Positions 10,080 through 22,410 are shown, numbered from the stretch's first letter. The stretch is 64,000 nt of DNA from Vibrio cidicii (GCF_009763805.1 NZ_CP046804.1:3224001-3288000), one strand, 5' to 3'. The notes: generated by a model not told the origin, from the sequence alone. Program-made: numbers and translations.

Positions 10080-10943
10080 CTATTCCTTGTTGCGCTTTTC
10101 TAATCCAGTGTGACGAATTCGCACTTTGTGCCCAAGATCGGCAAAATATTCACCAATTTGCTGAGTTAAGTACACGGAGCGATGTTTTCCGCCGGTACAG
10201 CCAATCGCCACAGTGAGGTAGCTGCGATTGTTTTTTTCCAGCATCGGTAGCCAATGTTCGATAAAGCTCTCTATTTGATGCTTGAGTTCTAATACTTCTT
10301 CGTGGCGCTCCAAAAAGGCTTTGATCGGGCCATCCAGACCGGTCATGGGTCGCAGCGATGGTTCCCAATGCGGGTTTGGTAGGAAGCGCACATCAAACAC
10401 ATAGTCTGCGTCGGTTGGCAGGCCATATTTAAAGCCGAAGGATTCAAACACCATGATCAGTTCTTTCCGTTCATGGCCTTCGACTCGGGTGCGAATGGTT
10501 TCACTCAGCTCATGCAGGGATTGATTGCTGCTGTCGAGCAGGATATCGGCAATCTCTCGCAGTGGTTTGAGGATCTTCTTCTCTTGATCAATCGCTTGAT
10601 CGAGCGTGTGGGTATGTTCACCCTTAGAAAGTGGATGGATGCGGCGAGTTTCACTGTAGCGCTTGAGCAAGGTCTCTTTATCGGCATCGAGAAAAACCAC
10701 CGAAACATCAAGGCTCTCTTTGAGCTTCTTTAAGGTCTCGGAAAGCTCCTTCATGCGTTTGGGAATGTTGCGAATATCGATACTGACCGCGACATTTTGC
10801 TTGCTTTCGGCGATGGACTGAACAAACGCGTCGAGCAGATTGACTGGCAGGTTATCGACACAGTAGTAACCGAGATCTTCGAGAACCCGCAAAGCAACAC
10901 TTTTGCCTGCTCCGGAGTGTCCACTGACGATGATGAGTCGCAT
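10080..10943 (-). CDS. rapZ: RNase adapter protein RapZ
   Basis: RapZ binds GlcN6P and the small RNA GlmZ and guides RNase E to it, so controlling glmS expression. The 287-residue product has a Walker A motif GHSGAGKS at residues 8-15, [10 protein letters not shown] in the middle, and the C-terminal RNA-binding region with [11 protein letters not shown]. It follows ptsN by 3 bases. Its target gene glmS is at the right end of this window. Confidence 0.95.
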   Translation of the reverse strand: MRLIIVSGHSGAGKSVALRVLEDLGYYCVDNLPVNLLDAFVQSIAESKQNVAVSIDIRNIPKRMKELSETLKKLKESLDVSVVFLDADKETLLKRYSETRRIHPLSKGEHTHTLDQAIDQEKKILKPLREIADILLDSSNQSLHELSETIRTRVEGHERKELIMVFESFGFKYGLPTDADYVFDVRFLPNPHWEPSLRPMTGLDGPIKAFLERHEEVLELKHQIESFIEHWLPMLEKNNRSYLTVAIGCTGGKHRSVYLTQQIGEYFADLGHKVRIRHTGLEKRNKE

Positions 10944-10946
10944 CGC

Positions 10947-11406
10947 TTAGCCGTCCTGTTGCTCGCTGACCATGATGTCGTACAACTCTTGGTCGCTTTT
11001 GGCATTGCGCAACATTTTCAGCACCTGCTTGTCGCTCAGGCGTTTCTGCCATTGAGGAGAGGGTTTTCAGGTGTTCTTTGCACTGTTCTTCTGGCACCAA
11101 AAGCGCAAACAGAAGGTCGACAGGGCGGTTGTCGATGGCGTCAAACTCTATCGGTTGTTCACATTGCAGTAAAACGGCGACCGCGTGGTCAGCGGACGTC
11201 ATGCGTGCGTGGGGAATGGCAATACCGTTACCGATACCCGTGCTGCCCATTTTTTCTCGGCTGAGCATGCACTCAAACAAGGCAGTGGAATCTTGGCCAG
11301 TGTGTTCTGCAACCAGGTTGCTGATGATTTCGAGGGCTCTTTTCTTGCTAGAGCACTGAACTGCACTCTTGGTGCAGTTCAGTGAAAGTATTGTGCTAAG
11401 TTGCAT
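10947..11406 (-). CDS. ptsN: Nitrogen-PTS EIIA protein PtsN, apparent +1 frameshift
   Basis: PtsN (EIIA-Ntr) is the end of the nitrogen PTS and regulates K+ transport and other processes. The first 120 or so codons read normally, with the phospho-acceptor region GIAIPHARM (His66). At 11043-11045 the plus strand has GTTTC where GTTC is needed: in the gene, GAAAC for GAAC. As written the frame runs on into rapZ with a non-PtsN tail. Removing one base gives MAERLSDKQVLKMLRNA and then a normal C-terminus ending at the stop at 10947-10949, 152 residues in all. I regard the gene as functional with a one-base sequence error. Confidence 0.9.
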
Positions 11407-11408
11407 GG

Positions 11409-11696
11409 TTAATGACTGTTAAGTTTTTCTTTGTGTTTGTTTAACTGGCGGACGAGTTTATCGACCAGGGAGTCTATGGCAGCGTACATGTTTTCATCGT
11501 CGGATGAGGCATGAATTTCGCCTTGATTAACGTGGAGCGTAGCTTCAGCGATTTGGTGAATTTTTTCAACTTTGAGGACCACTTGGATACTGTTGATGTG
11601 GTCAAAAAATCGCTCAAGCTTATCAAACTTGGAGTGAACATAGTCTTGCATTGAATCGGTAAGATCAACGTGATGGCCTTGGATATTGATTTGCAT
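11409..11696 (-). CDS. hpf: Ribosome hibernation promoting factor
   Basis: A short 95-residue HPF that binds the decoding region of 30S subunits and promotes 100S dimers in stationary phase. It begins MQINIQGHHVDLTDSMQDYV and has the beta-alpha-beta fold expected, with LHVNQGEIHASSDDENMYAAID. It lies between rpoN and ptsN (2-base gap to ptsN), the usual order. Confidence 0.95.
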   Translation of the reverse strand: MQINIQGHHVDLTDSMQDYVHSKFDKLERFFDHINSIQVVLKVEKIHQIAEATLHVNQGEIHASSDDENMYAAIDSLVDKLVRQLNKHKEKLNSH

Positions 11697-11719
11697 AGAC
11701 TTTCCTTTTCAGTTGTGGC

Positions 11720-13183
11720 CTAAAGCAGGCGTTTGCGCTGACTTGAAGGGGCAATGCCTAAGGACTCCCGGTACTTGGCAATCGTTCGCCGAGCGACTTG
11801 AATCCCTTGGTCAGCCAGTAGCGCAGCAATTTTGCTATCACTCAATGGTTTGGCAATGTTTTCTGCCGCCACCAGTTTTTTGATGAGTGCGCGGATTGCT
11901 GTCGATGAACACTCTCCTCCGTTGTCGGTACTCACATGACTGGAGAAGAAATACTTCAATTCAAAAATCCCTCTGGGTGTATGCATGAACTTTTGCGTGG
12001 TCACGCGGGAGATGGTCGACTCATGCATCTCAACCGACATAGCCACATCATTCAGCACCATGGGCTTCATAGCTTCTTCTCCATACTCGAAGAAATCGTG
12101 CTGATGTTCAACTATGCATCGTGCAACTTTGAGCAGTGTCTCGTTTCTACTCTCTAGGCTTTTTATTAGCCATTTTGCTTCTTGCAAATTGCTGCGAATG
12201 TACTGACTGTCGGCGCTGTTTCCGCGTCCCAATTGGGCGTATTGCTGATTCACTTTAAGTTTTGGAATGCTGTCGGGATTGATCGCTACACTCCATTTCC
12301 CACTTTCCTTGAAAACAGATACATCTGGAATGACGTATTCGGCTTCGCTCGGGTTGATCTTGCTGCCCGGTCTAGGATCTAACTGCTGGATAAGTTTTAG
12401 CGCTTCGCGCAGATCTTCTTCTTTGAGTTTCGCTTCTTTAACAATCAGCTTGTAATCACGGTTGCCTAACGCCTCAATGTGCTCCAGCAAAACTAACTTG
12501 GCCTCGATTAACCATGGCGTTTCGGCTGGAAACGTGGCGAGTTGTAAAAGTAGACACTCTTGCAGGTTTTGTGAAGCAACGCCGAGCGGATCAAATTGTT
12601 GGATGCGTTTTCTCACCGCTTCCACTTCATCCAGCTCAATGTCGCTACTGTTGAGGCTGTCTAAAATCTCTTCTGGACTGATGGTTAAGTAACCTGTGTC
12701 GTCCACGGCGTCGATGATGGCAAAGGCAATCATGCGATCGGTTTCACTGAACGGCGTAAGGTCGAGCTGCCACGATAGGTAGTCGTGCAGGGTTTCTGTG
12801 GTTTCCCCCTGATACACGGGCATGTCGTCGTCTAAGGCGATACCGGTATTACCTGTATTCGCGCTGTAAACATCATCCCAAGTAGTATCGATTTCCAGCT
12901 CGTTGCTGATTTCGGATTTCTCTATGATGTCTGAGCTGTCTGGCAAGTCGACCTCGGCGCTGAAATCATCAGAATCGTTCCCTTCATTGCTGGGCTTGTC
13001 TTCATGGTTAGCTTGTGGCTCGTCATGGCTCTCCTCGACTTCAAGTAGAGGGTTGGATTCCAGTGCTTCCTGTATTTCCTGTTGAAGATCCAATGTCGAC
13101 AGTTGCAGCAAGCGAATAGCCTGCTGAAGCTGCGGCGTCATGGCTAACTGTTGACCTAGCTTGAGTTGTAATGAGGGTTTCAT
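11720..13183 (-). CDS. rpoN: RNA polymerase sigma-54 factor
   Basis: Sigma-54 directs transcription of nitrogen, flagellar and other genes at -24/-12 promoters with enhancer-binding activators. The 487-residue product has the glutamine- and leucine-rich region I ([22 protein letters not shown] in the first 30 residues), an acidic region II (about 50-105), the core-binding domain, and at the C-terminus the RpoN box [10 protein letters not shown] that reads the -24 element. It lies 49 bases after lptB, as in most gammaproteobacteria. Confidence 0.96.
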   Translation of the reverse strand: MKPSLQLKLGQQLAMTPQLQQAIRLLQLSTLDLQQEIQEALESNPLLEVEESHDEPQANHEDKPSNEGNDSDDFSAEVDLPDSSDIIEKSEISNELEIDTTWDDVYSANTGNTGIALDDDMPVYQGETTETLHDYLSWQLDLTPFSETDRMIAFAIIDAVDDTGYLTISPEEILDSLNSSDIELDEVEAVRKRIQQFDPLGVASQNLQECLLLQLATFPAETPWLIEAKLVLLEHIEALGNRDYKLIVKEAKLKEEDLREALKLIQQLDPRPGSKINPSEAEYVIPDVSVFKESGKWSVAINPDSIPKLKVNQQYAQLGRGNSADSQYIRSNLQEAKWLIKSLESRNETLLKVARCIVEHQHDFFEYGEEAMKPMVLNDVAMSVEMHESTISRVTTQKFMHTPRGIFELKYFFSSHVSTDNGGECSSTAIRALIKKLVAAENIAKPLSDSKIAALLADQGIQVARRTIAKYRESLGIAPSSQRKRLL

Positions 13184-13232
13184 TCAGTAGTTCTTACCTT
13201 GTTATTCCCAGAATCTGCCGTTGTTAATTTAA

Positions 13233-13958
13233 TCATAGTCGGAATTGTTCGCCGAGATAAACTTGTTTTACTTGCTCATTGTTGAGAACTTGTTCCGGGG
13301 TTCCTTCGGCGATCAGGTGCCCTTGACTGACGATATACGCTTTCTCACATACGTCTAGTGTTTCGCGTACATTGTGGTCGGTGATCAGCACGCCAAGGCC
13401 GCGATCGCGCAGATGCTCAATGATCTTTTTGATGTCGATGACGGAGATAGGGTCTACACCAGCAAACGGTTCGTCCAGCAGAATGAACTGAGGATTGGCC
13501 GCCAGAGCACGGGCGATTTCGACTCGGCGTCTTTCGCCACCAGATAGCGCCATGCCTGCACTTTGCCGAATATGCTGAATGTGAAACTCTTCCAGCAGAT
13601 CTTCGAGCTTATCTTGGCGTTCTTCGCGAGTGAGCTCGTTGCGCGTTTGCAATACGGCCATGATGTTGTCTTCCACAGAAAGCTTGCGAAAAATCGAGGC
13701 TTCCTGAGGAAGATAACCAATGCCTAATTTAGAACGGCTGTGCATCGGTAGGATACTGATGTCTTGGTCGTCAATGCTGATGGTGCCGGCATCGCGTGGC
13801 ACTAGGCCTACAATCATATAAAAAGAGGTGGTTTTACCCGCACCGTTGGGGCCAAGCAAGCCCACGATCTGCCCTGATTCGACTTGCAAGCTGACGTCAG
13901 TGACGACTTTTCTCTTTTTGTAGCTCTTAGCGAGATTTTTTGCTCTCAGAACGGCCAT
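13233..13958 (-). CDS. lptB: LPS export ABC ATPase LptB
   Basis: LptB drives extraction of LPS from the inner membrane with LptFGC. The start at 13958 ([17 protein letters not shown]) lies one base after the lptA stop; the open frame extends upstream into lptA but the extra residues are not family-like. Walker [10 protein letters not shown], signature [15 protein letters not shown] and Walker [14 protein letters not shown] are all present in the 241-residue product. It is the last Lpt gene of the lptC-lptA-lptB set. Confidence 0.95.
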   Translation of the reverse strand: MAVLRAKNLAKSYKKRKVVTDVSLQVESGQIVGLLGPNGAGKTTSFYMIVGLVPRDAGTISIDDQDISILPMHSRSKLGIGYLPQEASIFRKLSVEDNIMAVLQTRNELTREERQDKLEDLLEEFHIQHIRQSAGMALSGGERRRVEIARALAANPQFILLDEPFAGVDPISVIDIKKIIEHLRDRGLGVLITDHNVRETLDVCEKAYIVSQGHLIAEGTPEQVLNNEQVKQVYLGEQFRL

Positions 13959-13959
13959 A

Positions 13960-14454
13960 TTAGTTATTCGCCTGACTTGGTTGTAATACAGTAGTAACAC
14001 GCTCATTGTGTGAGCTGTCGGCAATCAATTTCTGCTGCGCGATTTGGTATTTGATCGAGGAGCCTTTGATGACATTACCATCTTGTGACAGCTCTGCTTG
14101 GCCGAGCATTACCAATTGATCAGAAGTGACTTCGTAATCCAATTGGTTGGCTTTGCCACTGAGGGTACGACCATCATCGGTCAGTTGTGAAAACGTCGCA
14201 GGTTTACCAAAGGCTTCAATTTTATGGATGGCATTTTTTTCTTTGCCGCGAGTGACGACAATCCGCTCGGCGGTAATGCTAATGCTGCCTTGTTTGAGCG
14301 ATACATTCCCTTCAAAAATGACCTGATTGCTGCGCATATCTAATTGTTGAGAATTAGAATCGATGTAGACAGGTTGCTGAGTATCCGATTTGAGCGCAAA
14401 AGCACTTGGAGCAGCTAAAACGAATGCAAAGAGGCTAAGGTGTAAGGGTCTCAT
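13960..14454 (-). CDS. lptA: Periplasmic LPS bridge protein LptA
   Basis: LptA forms the periplasmic filament between LptC and LptD. Starting at 14454 ([20 protein letters not shown]) the product has a clear signal peptide cleaved before LKSDTQQ, followed by an OstA-type beta-jellyroll with [22 protein letters not shown]. It is 164 residues. The start overlaps the lptC 3' end by 20 bases, indicating coupling. Confidence 0.94.
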   Translation of the reverse strand: MRPLHLSLFAFVLAAPSAFALKSDTQQPVYIDSNSQQLDMRSNQVIFEGNVSLKQGSISITAERIVVTRGKEKNAIHKIEAFGKPATFSQLTDDGRTLSGKANQLDYEVTSDQLVMLGQAELSQDGNVIKGSSIKYQIAQQKLIADSSHNERVTTVLQPSQANN

Positions 14455-14998
14455 ATCTACCTTGAACTTTATTATACAGAGTGGCGGTATTGGTTTGCAG
14501 GTTGCCTTGCATTGCCGCTCCGCTTGTTTCAAATTGTGGGCCAACCAGCAGAACCTGCTGATCGGCGCGAAAATCGCGATTGACTAGATCTATCTCTAGC
14601 TTGGCGGTCGCCAGAGTCTCAAAGCCCGCATCCGGCAACAGATTTTGCATCAGCACATTATCGTAAAGTGTCAAAACCTGTTTGTCGTTTAGTACCGCGC
14701 GTTTAGCGCTGACTTTCCACTCCAACGCTTCGCCGTCACGGTAGATAGCCAGTGTCGGATTCTCAAAAATGGTATCACCACTTTTGGCGTAGTGATCTAA
14801 ATGCGACGATGCTATCTGGTGACTGCGTTGGCCATATTCATTGTAACTGGTGTTCTTGAGCGCTTTGCCGCTGAACATCGGCAATTCAAGATTTGGCGCC
14901 ACTTGAATCGTCTGTGCTTCACGTTGACTATATAAGTAATAAGCCGACCAAGAAGCAACAAAAAAGAGCAGTACATATAGGATGCGAGCGATACTCAT
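14435..14998 (-). CDS. lptC: LPS export protein LptC
   Basis: LptC is a bitopic inner-membrane protein that receives LPS from LptB2FG and hands it to LptA. The 187-residue product has one N-terminal membrane anchor (ILYVLLFFVASWSAYYLY) and a periplasmic OstA-like domain. It overlaps kdsC by 4 bases and lptA by 20. Confidence 0.94.
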   Translation of the reverse strand: MSIARILYVLLFFVASWSAYYLYSQREAQTIQVAPNLELPMFSGKALKNTSYNEYGQRSHQIASSHLDHYAKSGDTIFENPTLAIYRDGEALEWKVSAKRAVLNDKQVLTLYDNVLMQNLLPDAGFETLATAKLEIDLVNRDFRADQQVLLVGPQFETSGAAMQGNLQTNTATLYNKVQGRYETLTP

Positions 14999-15552
14999 AT
15001 ACTCAAACCTTTATGAACATCCAGCTCATCGCGTGCCTGCAAAATCAGATCACACACTTCGCGAACGGCACCGTGACCGCCTTTGATTCGGGTCACATAG
15101 TTGGCACGTTGAGCGAGCAGTGGGTGACCATCGGCAACGCACACTTTGAGCGCGACTTTTTCCATTACTGGCCAGTCTATCAGATCGTCACCAATATAAC
15201 CTGTCTGCTGTGGGCTGATGGACAATTTGTCACAAATATCAGCATAGGCTTTCACTTTGTCATCTTGCCCTTGATAAATCAGAGAAATGCCTAAGGCTTT
15301 CATCCGGTTTTCAACGATTTGTGAGCGGCGCCCCGTGATGATGGCGATTTCAATGCCGGCGTTCATCAACGATTTCACGCCATAGCCATCACGAGTATGG
15401 AACGTTTTCAACTCTTCACCGTTGTTACCCATGTAGATAAGGCCATCGGAAAAGACGCCATCTACATCGCAGATCAGCAGTTTGATTTGTTGGGCGATAG
15501 CAAAAACTGTCGACTCAACCGGGCCGTATAGTGTTTCAACAGGATCGGTCAT
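14995..15552 (-). CDS. kdsC: KDO-8-phosphate phosphatase KdsC
   Basis: KdsC removes phosphate from 3-deoxy-D-manno-octulosonate 8-phosphate, giving KDO for LPS inner core. It is a small cap-less HAD phosphatase of 185 residues with the catalytic motif DVDGVFSDG (Asp29 and Asp31), the Thr motif IITGRRS, and GYIGDDLIDWPVM near the C-terminus. It abuts kdsD (shared base 15552). Confidence 0.95.
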   Translation of the reverse strand: MTDPVETLYGPVESTVFAIAQQIKLLICDVDGVFSDGLIYMGNNGEELKTFHTRDGYGVKSLMNAGIEIAIITGRRSQIVENRMKALGISLIYQGQDDKVKAYADICDKLSISPQQTGYIGDDLIDWPVMEKVALKVCVADGHPLLAQRANYVTRIKGGHGAVREVCDLILQARDELDVHKGLSI

Positions 15553-16523
15553 TACATCACTCCGGCTTTAAGTAGGTCGTGCATGTTCAGCGCGCCAACC
15601 AACTTACCGTGTTGGCACAGCATCAGGCCGTTAATTTTTTTCTGCTGCATCAAATTAAGTCCTTCAACGGCCAGTAGATTGGGATCCGCTACGGTTGGAT
15701 GCTCTGTCATGACGTCGCCAATTTTCGCACTGTGAATGTCGATACGTTTGTCGAGGATACGGCGCAGATCGCCGTCGGTAAAAATACCGAGTAAGTGGTT
15801 ACTTTCATCGACAATGGCTGTCATGCCAAGGCCTTTTTGTGAAATTTCCAACAGTGCATCACGCACCAAAGCTTCTGGGCTAACTTTAGGTAAGGCGTGA
15901 CCTGTGTGCATAATATCGGACAACTTAAGCAGCAGCTTTCTCCCCAGTGCGCCGCCAGGGTGTGACAGGGCGAAATCTTCGGCGGTAAAGCCTCTGGCTT
16001 GCAAAAGCGCAACCGCAATCGCATCACCCATGACTAAAGTGGCGGTGGTGCTGGTGGTCGGCGCGAGGCCAAGTGGGCACGCCTCTTCTGGTACGGTGAT
16101 CTGCAGATGGAAATCCGCCAGTTTGGCCATGGTTGAACTTGGATTACCAGTCATGCTGATAATGCGGATGTCCAGCCGTTTGAGAACCGAAAAAAGCGCG
16201 AGGATTTCCGAAGATTCACCGGAGTTGGAAATTGCAAGTACGATATCACCGCGCTCAATCATACCCAGATCGCCATGTGCGGCTTCTCCGGGATGAACAA
16301 AAAATGCCGAGGTGCCCGTACTGGCAAGCGACGCCGCAATCTTTTTACCGATGTGACCCGATTTTCCCATGCCCATCACCACCACTTTGCCTTGATTGTG
16401 CAGCATTAATTCACAAGCTTGCTCAAACTGTTGGTCAAAATATTGCGCCAGCTGTTCTAGCCCCCGAATTTCGGTGGTCAAAACTTGCTGTGCGACGGTG
16501 CGATAATCAAACGAAAGTGCCAT
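15552..16523 (-). CDS. kdsD: D-arabinose 5-phosphate isomerase KdsD
   Basis: KdsD converts ribulose 5-phosphate to arabinose 5-phosphate, the first dedicated step of KDO synthesis. The 323-residue product has an N-terminal SIS sugar-isomerase domain (about 40-175; MGMGKSGHIGKKIAASLASTG and SNSGESSEILAL) and two CBS domains at the C-terminus (about 205-320). Confidence 0.95.
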   Translation of the reverse strand: MALSFDYRTVAQQVLTTEIRGLEQLAQYFDQQFEQACELMLHNQGKVVVMGMGKSGHIGKKIAASLASTGTSAFFVHPGEAAHGDLGMIERGDIVLAISNSGESSEILALFSVLKRLDIRIISMTGNPSSTMAKLADFHLQITVPEEACPLGLAPTTSTTATLVMGDAIAVALLQARGFTAEDFALSHPGGALGRKLLLKLSDIMHTGHALPKVSPEALVRDALLEISQKGLGMTAIVDESNHLLGIFTDGDLRRILDKRIDIHSAKIGDVMTEHPTVADPNLLAVEGLNLMQQKKINGLMLCQHGKLVGALNMHDLLKAGVM

Positions 16524-16544
16524 GTTTACTCCTCAGCGGATCGA

Positions 16545-17510
16545 TTAAGCGGCCATGTTCATCAATAGATAGCTTTGATAAGCGACAAAACAGATCATCA
16601 GGATGCCGCCTTCGATGCGATTGATACTGCGAGATTTGCCCAGTGCCATGACAACAAGCAATAACGAGATCGCGAGCATCACCCAGAAATCACGTCCCAT
16701 CGCATGCTCGCTTAAGACAGAAGGGTTGAGAATGCCGGGCAATCCCATCACCGCAAGAATATTAAACACGTTAGAACCAATAATGTTGCCCACCGCCATA
16801 TCATCTTCACCTTTGAGTACCCCAGCGAGAGAGGCGGCGAGTTCTGGCAAACTGGTCCCGACCGCGATAATGGTCAGGCCGATGACCAGATCACTCATCC
16901 CAAAATGCTTGGCAATCACTACGGCATTATCGACCAGCATGCCAGCCGCCAGAGGAAGTAATATAAGGCCGACGACTATCCACAGGCCCGCTTTGCCGTT
17001 GCTCACTCCTTGTGGGATCTCCGATTCTTGCTCGTCTAAAAATGTATCGCCGCTCTGCTGCTCTTTTTTGCTGATCTGCAGCATGGCAAATAAAAACACG
17101 CCGAAGAGAGCAAACAGCAGAATGCCTTCGTAAAAACCTAGGTGGCTGTCCCAAAGTAAAATGCCAGACAGCACAGTGACGGCGATCATCAAAGGTAGCT
17201 CACGACGCACAATTGCGGAGCTGATAGACAGCGGCTTAATCAAAGCGGTGATGCCGAGAATTAAGGCGATGTTGGCAATATTTGAACCCAATACGTTCCC
17301 TACCGCGGTGTCGGTTTTGCCGTCTAACGCCGCCGTAGCCGAAACCATCATTTCTGGTGCTGATGAACCCATGGCCAAAATGGTCATACCGATCACTAGC
17401 GGTGAAATGCCCATGTTGCGAGCTAAAGCCGCGGAACCAAACACGAGTTTGTCTGCACTCCAGACGAGTAGAACAAGACCGACGATAAGTAGCGCGATGG
17501 CTTCGAGCAT
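16545..17510 (-). CDS. yrbG: Ca2+/Na+ antiporter family protein YrbG
   Basis: An inner-membrane antiporter of the Na+/Ca2+ exchanger superfamily. Two inverted repeats each carry the ion-binding alpha motif: GSSAPEMMVSATAALDG in the first half and GTSLPELAASLAGVLKGE in the second. I start it at 17510 (MLEAIALLIVGLVLL), giving 321 residues; the upstream open frame adds a charged, unlikely leader. It heads the kdsD-kdsC-lpt cluster and is divergent from mlaF, as in E. coli. Its physiological ion is unproven. Confidence 0.92.
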   Translation of the reverse strand: MLEAIALLIVGLVLLVWSADKLVFGSAALARNMGISPLVIGMTILAMGSSAPEMMVSATAALDGKTDTAVGNVLGSNIANIALILGITALIKPLSISSAIVRRELPLMIAVTVLSGILLWDSHLGFYEGILLFALFGVFLFAMLQISKKEQQSGDTFLDEQESEIPQGVSNGKAGLWIVVGLILLPLAAGMLVDNAVVIAKHFGMSDLVIGLTIIAVGTSLPELAASLAGVLKGEDDMAVGNIIGSNVFNILAVMGLPGILNPSVLSEHAMGRDFWVMLAISLLLVVMALGKSRSINRIEGGILMICFVAYQSYLLMNMAA

Positions 17511-17825
17511 GATGATTCCCAGAAAGTTATATTGAGTTGAAGGTTTAACCGCTAATTTTGACTTTTTGAGCCAAAAAAGGGAAGACAAACAAGTAACAAA
17601 TTACGACTTGAATAGGATTTGATTAGCGCTTTGCACCACGCGGCGATCTCTCGTGTATGCTTTGTCTCTGCTATCCTGCAGAGGATTGCAACGCCAGTTC
17701 ATGGGTGAAATGTAACAATTTTGTGCGAGTTATTTAATCGAACAGTGCTTTTAATTACCAACTAATCTGCTTATGATGGCAACTCAAATTGACGACCCAT
17801 CTAACAAACACTGACAAGAGAGACT
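17511..17825. other. yrbG/mlaF divergent intergenic region
   Basis: This 315-base gap contains the promoters of two large envelope clusters. The part before mlaF (about 17700-17800) is A+T rich with TATGAT at 17771-17776 as a possible -10 box, though I cannot pair it with a strong -35. No gene or hairpin stands out. Confidence 0.5.
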
Positions 17826-18629
17826 ATGTCGAACCACGATTTAGTGACCATAAAAGGGCTGACTTTCTCCCGAGGACAGCGGCTGATCTTTGATCACGTT
17901 GACCTTGAGGTGCCGAAAGGCAAAGTCACCGCGATCATGGGGCCGTCCGGAATTGGTAAAACCACCTTACTGCGTTTAATCGGCGGACAAATTTTGCCCG
18001 AGGCGGGCGAAATCTGGTTTGATGGTGACAATATCCCGGCGCTATCGCGCAGTAAGCTCTATCAAGCTCGCAAGAAAATGAGCATGCTGTTCCAATCTGG
18101 GGCGCTGTTTACCGATCTCAACGTGTTCGACAACGTCGCTTTTCCACTGCGGGAACACACCCAATTGTCTGAAGAGCTGATTCGCACCTTAGTGCTGTTG
18201 AAGCTCGAAGCGGTTGGTCTGAGAGGGGCAGCGAACTTAATGCCAAGTGAACTCTCTGGTGGCATGGCTCGCCGCGCGGCGTTAGCACGTGCGATTGCGC
18301 TCGATCCGGATTTGATCATGTTTGATGAGCCTTTTGTCGGCCAAGATCCGATCACCATGGGAGTGTTGGTAGAACTTATTCGCAATCTCAATCAGGCGCT
18401 TGGGGTGACCTCTATTGTTGTTTCCCACGACGTCCCTGAGGTGATGAGCATTGCCGATTGGGTCTACCTGCTGGCCGATGGTAAAGTGATTGCGAAAGGC
18501 ACGCCGGAGGAACTGCGAGACAATCGCGATCCGCGTGTCCAGCAATTCTTGCAAGGTGACGCCGATGGTCCGGTGCCGTTTCGCTTCCCCGCCCAGAGTA
18601 TTGAGAAGGATTTATTTGACCATGTCTGA
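17826..18629 (+). CDS. mlaF: Phospholipid transport ABC ATPase MlaF
   Basis: MlaF is the ATPase of the MlaFEDB inner-membrane complex, which moves phospholipids between membranes to preserve outer-membrane asymmetry. The 267-residue product has Walker [10 protein letters not shown], signature [14 protein letters not shown] and Walker [14 protein letters not shown]. It overlaps mlaE by 8 bases. Confidence 0.95.
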   Translation: MSNHDLVTIKGLTFSRGQRLIFDHVDLEVPKGKVTAIMGPSGIGKTTLLRLIGGQILPEAGEIWFDGDNIPALSRSKLYQARKKMSMLFQSGALFTDLNVFDNVAFPLREHTQLSEELIRTLVLLKLEAVGLRGAANLMPSELSGGMARRAALARAIALDPDLIMFDEPFVGQDPITMGVLVELIRNLNQALGVTSIVVSHDVPEVMSIADWVYLLADGKVIAKGTPEELRDNRDPRVQQFLQGDADGPVPFRFPAQSIEKDLFDHV

Positions 18630-19410
18630 ATTGACCAACTTTGTCTCCGGGGTCGGGCGTCGTTTTATGGCGATTTGCGAGTCATTTGGACGGGCGAGCC
18701 TAATGTTGTTCGGCGCCGTATTCACACGCCCGCAACCTCTAAAAAACCTGCCATTGCTCGTTAAGCAAGTTCACAGTGTTGGCGTACAATCGCTGGCGAT
18801 CATCGTGGTTTCTGGCCTGTTTATCGGCATGGTGCTGAGCCTGCAAGGCTATGTGATTCTGGTCGATTACGGTGCCGAAGGCAGCTTAGGGCAAATGGTA
18901 GCACTCTCGCTGTTGCGTGAGCTTGGCCCGGTCGTTACGGCATTGCTGTTTGCCGGACGAGCCGGTTCGGCGCTCACCGCTGAAATTGGTTTGATGAAAG
19001 CCACTGAACAGCTATCCAGCATGGAAATGATGGCGGTTGATCCACTTAAGCGGGTGATTGCTCCTCGATTGTGGGCTGGGCTTCTCTCCATGCCGTTGCT
19101 GGCGATGATTTTTATGGCCGTCGGCATCTGGGGAGGTCAATTGGTCGGTGTCGACTGGAAAGGCATCGATCATGGCAGTTTCTGGTCGGCGATGCAGGCT
19201 TCTGTTGAGCTTGGGCAAGATATCGGCAATAGCATGATCAAGTGCGTTGTCTTTGCTATCACCGTCACTTGGATAGCGTTATTTAATGGATACGATGCCG
19301 TTCCAACCTCGGAAGGCATTAGCCGTGCGACAACACGTACGGTGGTACACTCTTCTTTGGCGGTACTGGGGCTTGACTTCGTACTGACCGCACTGATGTT
19401 TGGGAACTAA
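18622..19410 (+). CDS. mlaE: Phospholipid transport permease MlaE
   Basis: MlaE is the integral membrane permease of the Mla complex. The start at 18622 ([15 protein letters not shown]) overlaps the end of mlaF; the longer upstream frame is an extension into mlaF. The 262-residue product has several hydrophobic helices and the conserved [21 protein letters not shown] and [21 protein letters not shown] segments. Confidence 0.95.
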   Translation: MSELTNFVSGVGRRFMAICESFGRASLMLFGAVFTRPQPLKNLPLLVKQVHSVGVQSLAIIVVSGLFIGMVLSLQGYVILVDYGAEGSLGQMVALSLLRELGPVVTALLFAGRAGSALTAEIGLMKATEQLSSMEMMAVDPLKRVIAPRLWAGLLSMPLLAMIFMAVGIWGGQLVGVDWKGIDHGSFWSAMQASVELGQDIGNSMIKCVVFAITVTWIALFNGYDAVPTSEGISRATTRTVVHSSLAVLGLDFVLTALMFGN

Positions 19411-19412
19411 TC

Positions 19413-19902
19413 ATGCAACAAACACGCAAAACAGAATTATGGGTTGGCAGTTTCGTCTTAGCAGGAATTTGCGCAATATTGGTGATGATTTTTCAGGTTG
19501 CTGACGTAAAAGGCTTAGGGTCAGGCGATAGTTACGCGCTCAAAGCGGAGTTCGATAACATTGGCAGCCTTAAAGTGCGCTCACCGGTGAAAGTGGGTGG
19601 GGTGGTGATTGGTCGAGTCTCTTCTATCGAGCTTAACCCGCAGACTTTAGTGCCAATTGTCACGCTCTCGATCAGTAGCCGATATGACCAGTTTCCGGAG
19701 ACATCGAGTGTACAGATTCTGACCTCAGGACTGATTGGTGAGCAGTATATTGGCCTGGTTTCCGGGGTTTGTCTTTGACGACGAACAAATGCTCAAAGAC
19801 GGCGATTTCATTGAAGATACTAAGTCAGCCTTAGTGCTGGAAGATTTGATAGGACAAGTGCTCTACAGCGTAGGGAATAAAGAAGATCCGAAGAAGGAAT
19901 AG
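19413..19902 (+). CDS. mlaD: MCE-domain phospholipid carrier MlaD, apparent +1 frameshift
   Basis: MlaD is the membrane-anchored MCE protein whose hexamer forms the lipid channel of the Mla complex. It has an N-terminal membrane helix (ELWVGSFVLAGICAILVMIF) and the MCE domain. After GLIGEQYIGLV the frame ends early because 19759-19761 reads GTTTCC where GTTCC is needed. With one T removed the protein continues as PGFVFDDEQMLKDGDF and stops at 19900-19902, 162 residues in total and family-like throughout. I treat this as one gene with a one-base insertion. Confidence 0.92.
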
Positions 19903-19904
19903 CT

Positions 19905-20540
19905 ATGTTGCAACGTTTACTCGCGGTAGTCGCGCTACTGCTGCTGAGCGTCAATGTCTCAGCACAAGAGATCGATAAAACTGATCCTTACAAAATGATG
20001 AAGCAAGTCTCGCAGACAACCTTTGAGCGCTTGGCTGCCGATCAAGCTCTGATCCAGAAAAATCCTGAGCACCTCAAAGTGGTCGTCGAAGAGGAATTGA
20101 TGCCTTACATCAACGACAAATACGCGGCACTTAAACTATTAGGCCCCAATTTGAAAGGGGCGAAGCGAGAAGACGTTGGTGAGTTTATTAGCGCGTTTCG
20201 TGCCTACTTGGTGACTTCTTACGCCCAAGTACTGACGCAATATACCGATCAGAAAGTCGAGTTTGGCCCAGAGCCGCCACTGGATGACTCGAAACGAATT
20301 ACTAGCATCAAAGTCGATATCATTGATTCTCCAAGGCCGAACATCAAATTGGAGTTCAAGCTGCGTAAAGAAAAAGATGGTGAGTGGCAAGCGTTTGATA
20401 TGGTGGCAGAAGGGATCAGCCTACTTTCTAGCAAACAATCTGAGTGGAATGGAAAAATTCGCCAAGAAGGCGTATTGGCCGTTGCAAAAGAGCTGGAACA
20501 GTTGGCGACGCAGCCCATCCGATTTGAGGTGAAAAACTAA
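19905..20540 (+). CDS. mlaC: Periplasmic phospholipid-binding protein MlaC
   Basis: MlaC ferries phospholipid between the outer-membrane MlaA complex and MlaFEDB. The 211-residue product has a signal peptide (LLAVVALLLLSVNVSA, cleavage before QEIDKTDPY) and the Tol-Tol-Ttg2-like domain (EELMPYINDKYAALKLLGPNLKGA). Confidence 0.95.
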   Translation: MLQRLLAVVALLLLSVNVSAQEIDKTDPYKMMKQVSQTTFERLAADQALIQKNPEHLKVVVEEELMPYINDKYAALKLLGPNLKGAKREDVGEFISAFRAYLVTSYAQVLTQYTDQKVEFGPEPPLDDSKRITSIKVDIIDSPRPNIKLEFKLRKEKDGEWQAFDMVAEGISLLSSKQSEWNGKIRQEGVLAVAKELEQLATQPIRFEVKN

Positions 20541-20857
20541 TGGTGCAGGCACAATGGCAGCAAATCGCTGCAGATAAAATTGCTCTTCGCGGAGATTTAG
20601 ATCGTGACGAAGTGCCGTCATTGTGGCAATTTGCTCAGCATTGGAAGCCCGGCGCGACGCAGGTGGAATGCTCTTTGGCTGAGATCAAACGGGTGGATTC
20701 TGCCGGAATGGTGATGCTAATTCACTTAATAGAGCATGCAAAACGACAAAACTGTCATATAATGCTCAGTTTCGTGCCAGCGCAGTTGCGCACACTGTTT
20801 CAACTAAGTAACGTCGAAACCGTGGTTGCCGGACATATTCAAAGTTATCAGGGGTAA
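20540..20857 (+). CDS. mlaB: STAS-domain protein MlaB
   Basis: MlaB is a cytoplasmic STAS protein that stabilises and regulates MlaF. The 105-residue product contains the STAS core with IKRVDSAGMVMLIHLIEHAK. Its start codon shares a base with the mlaC stop (20540), so the two are translationally coupled. Confidence 0.93.
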   Translation: MVQAQWQQIAADKIALRGDLDRDEVPSLWQFAQHWKPGATQVECSLAEIKRVDSAGMVMLIHLIEHAKRQNCHIMLSFVPAQLRTLFQLSNVETVVAGHIQSYQG

Positions 20858-20860
20858 ATT

Positions 20861-22391
<1,531 letters not shown>

Positions 22392-22410
22392 ACTGCCTTG
22401 ATTCAACTAG

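Noticed and set aside
16232..16624. 130-codon plus-strand frame across kdsD and yrbG 3' end
   Set aside because: Overlaps two strong minus-strand genes and has no motif.
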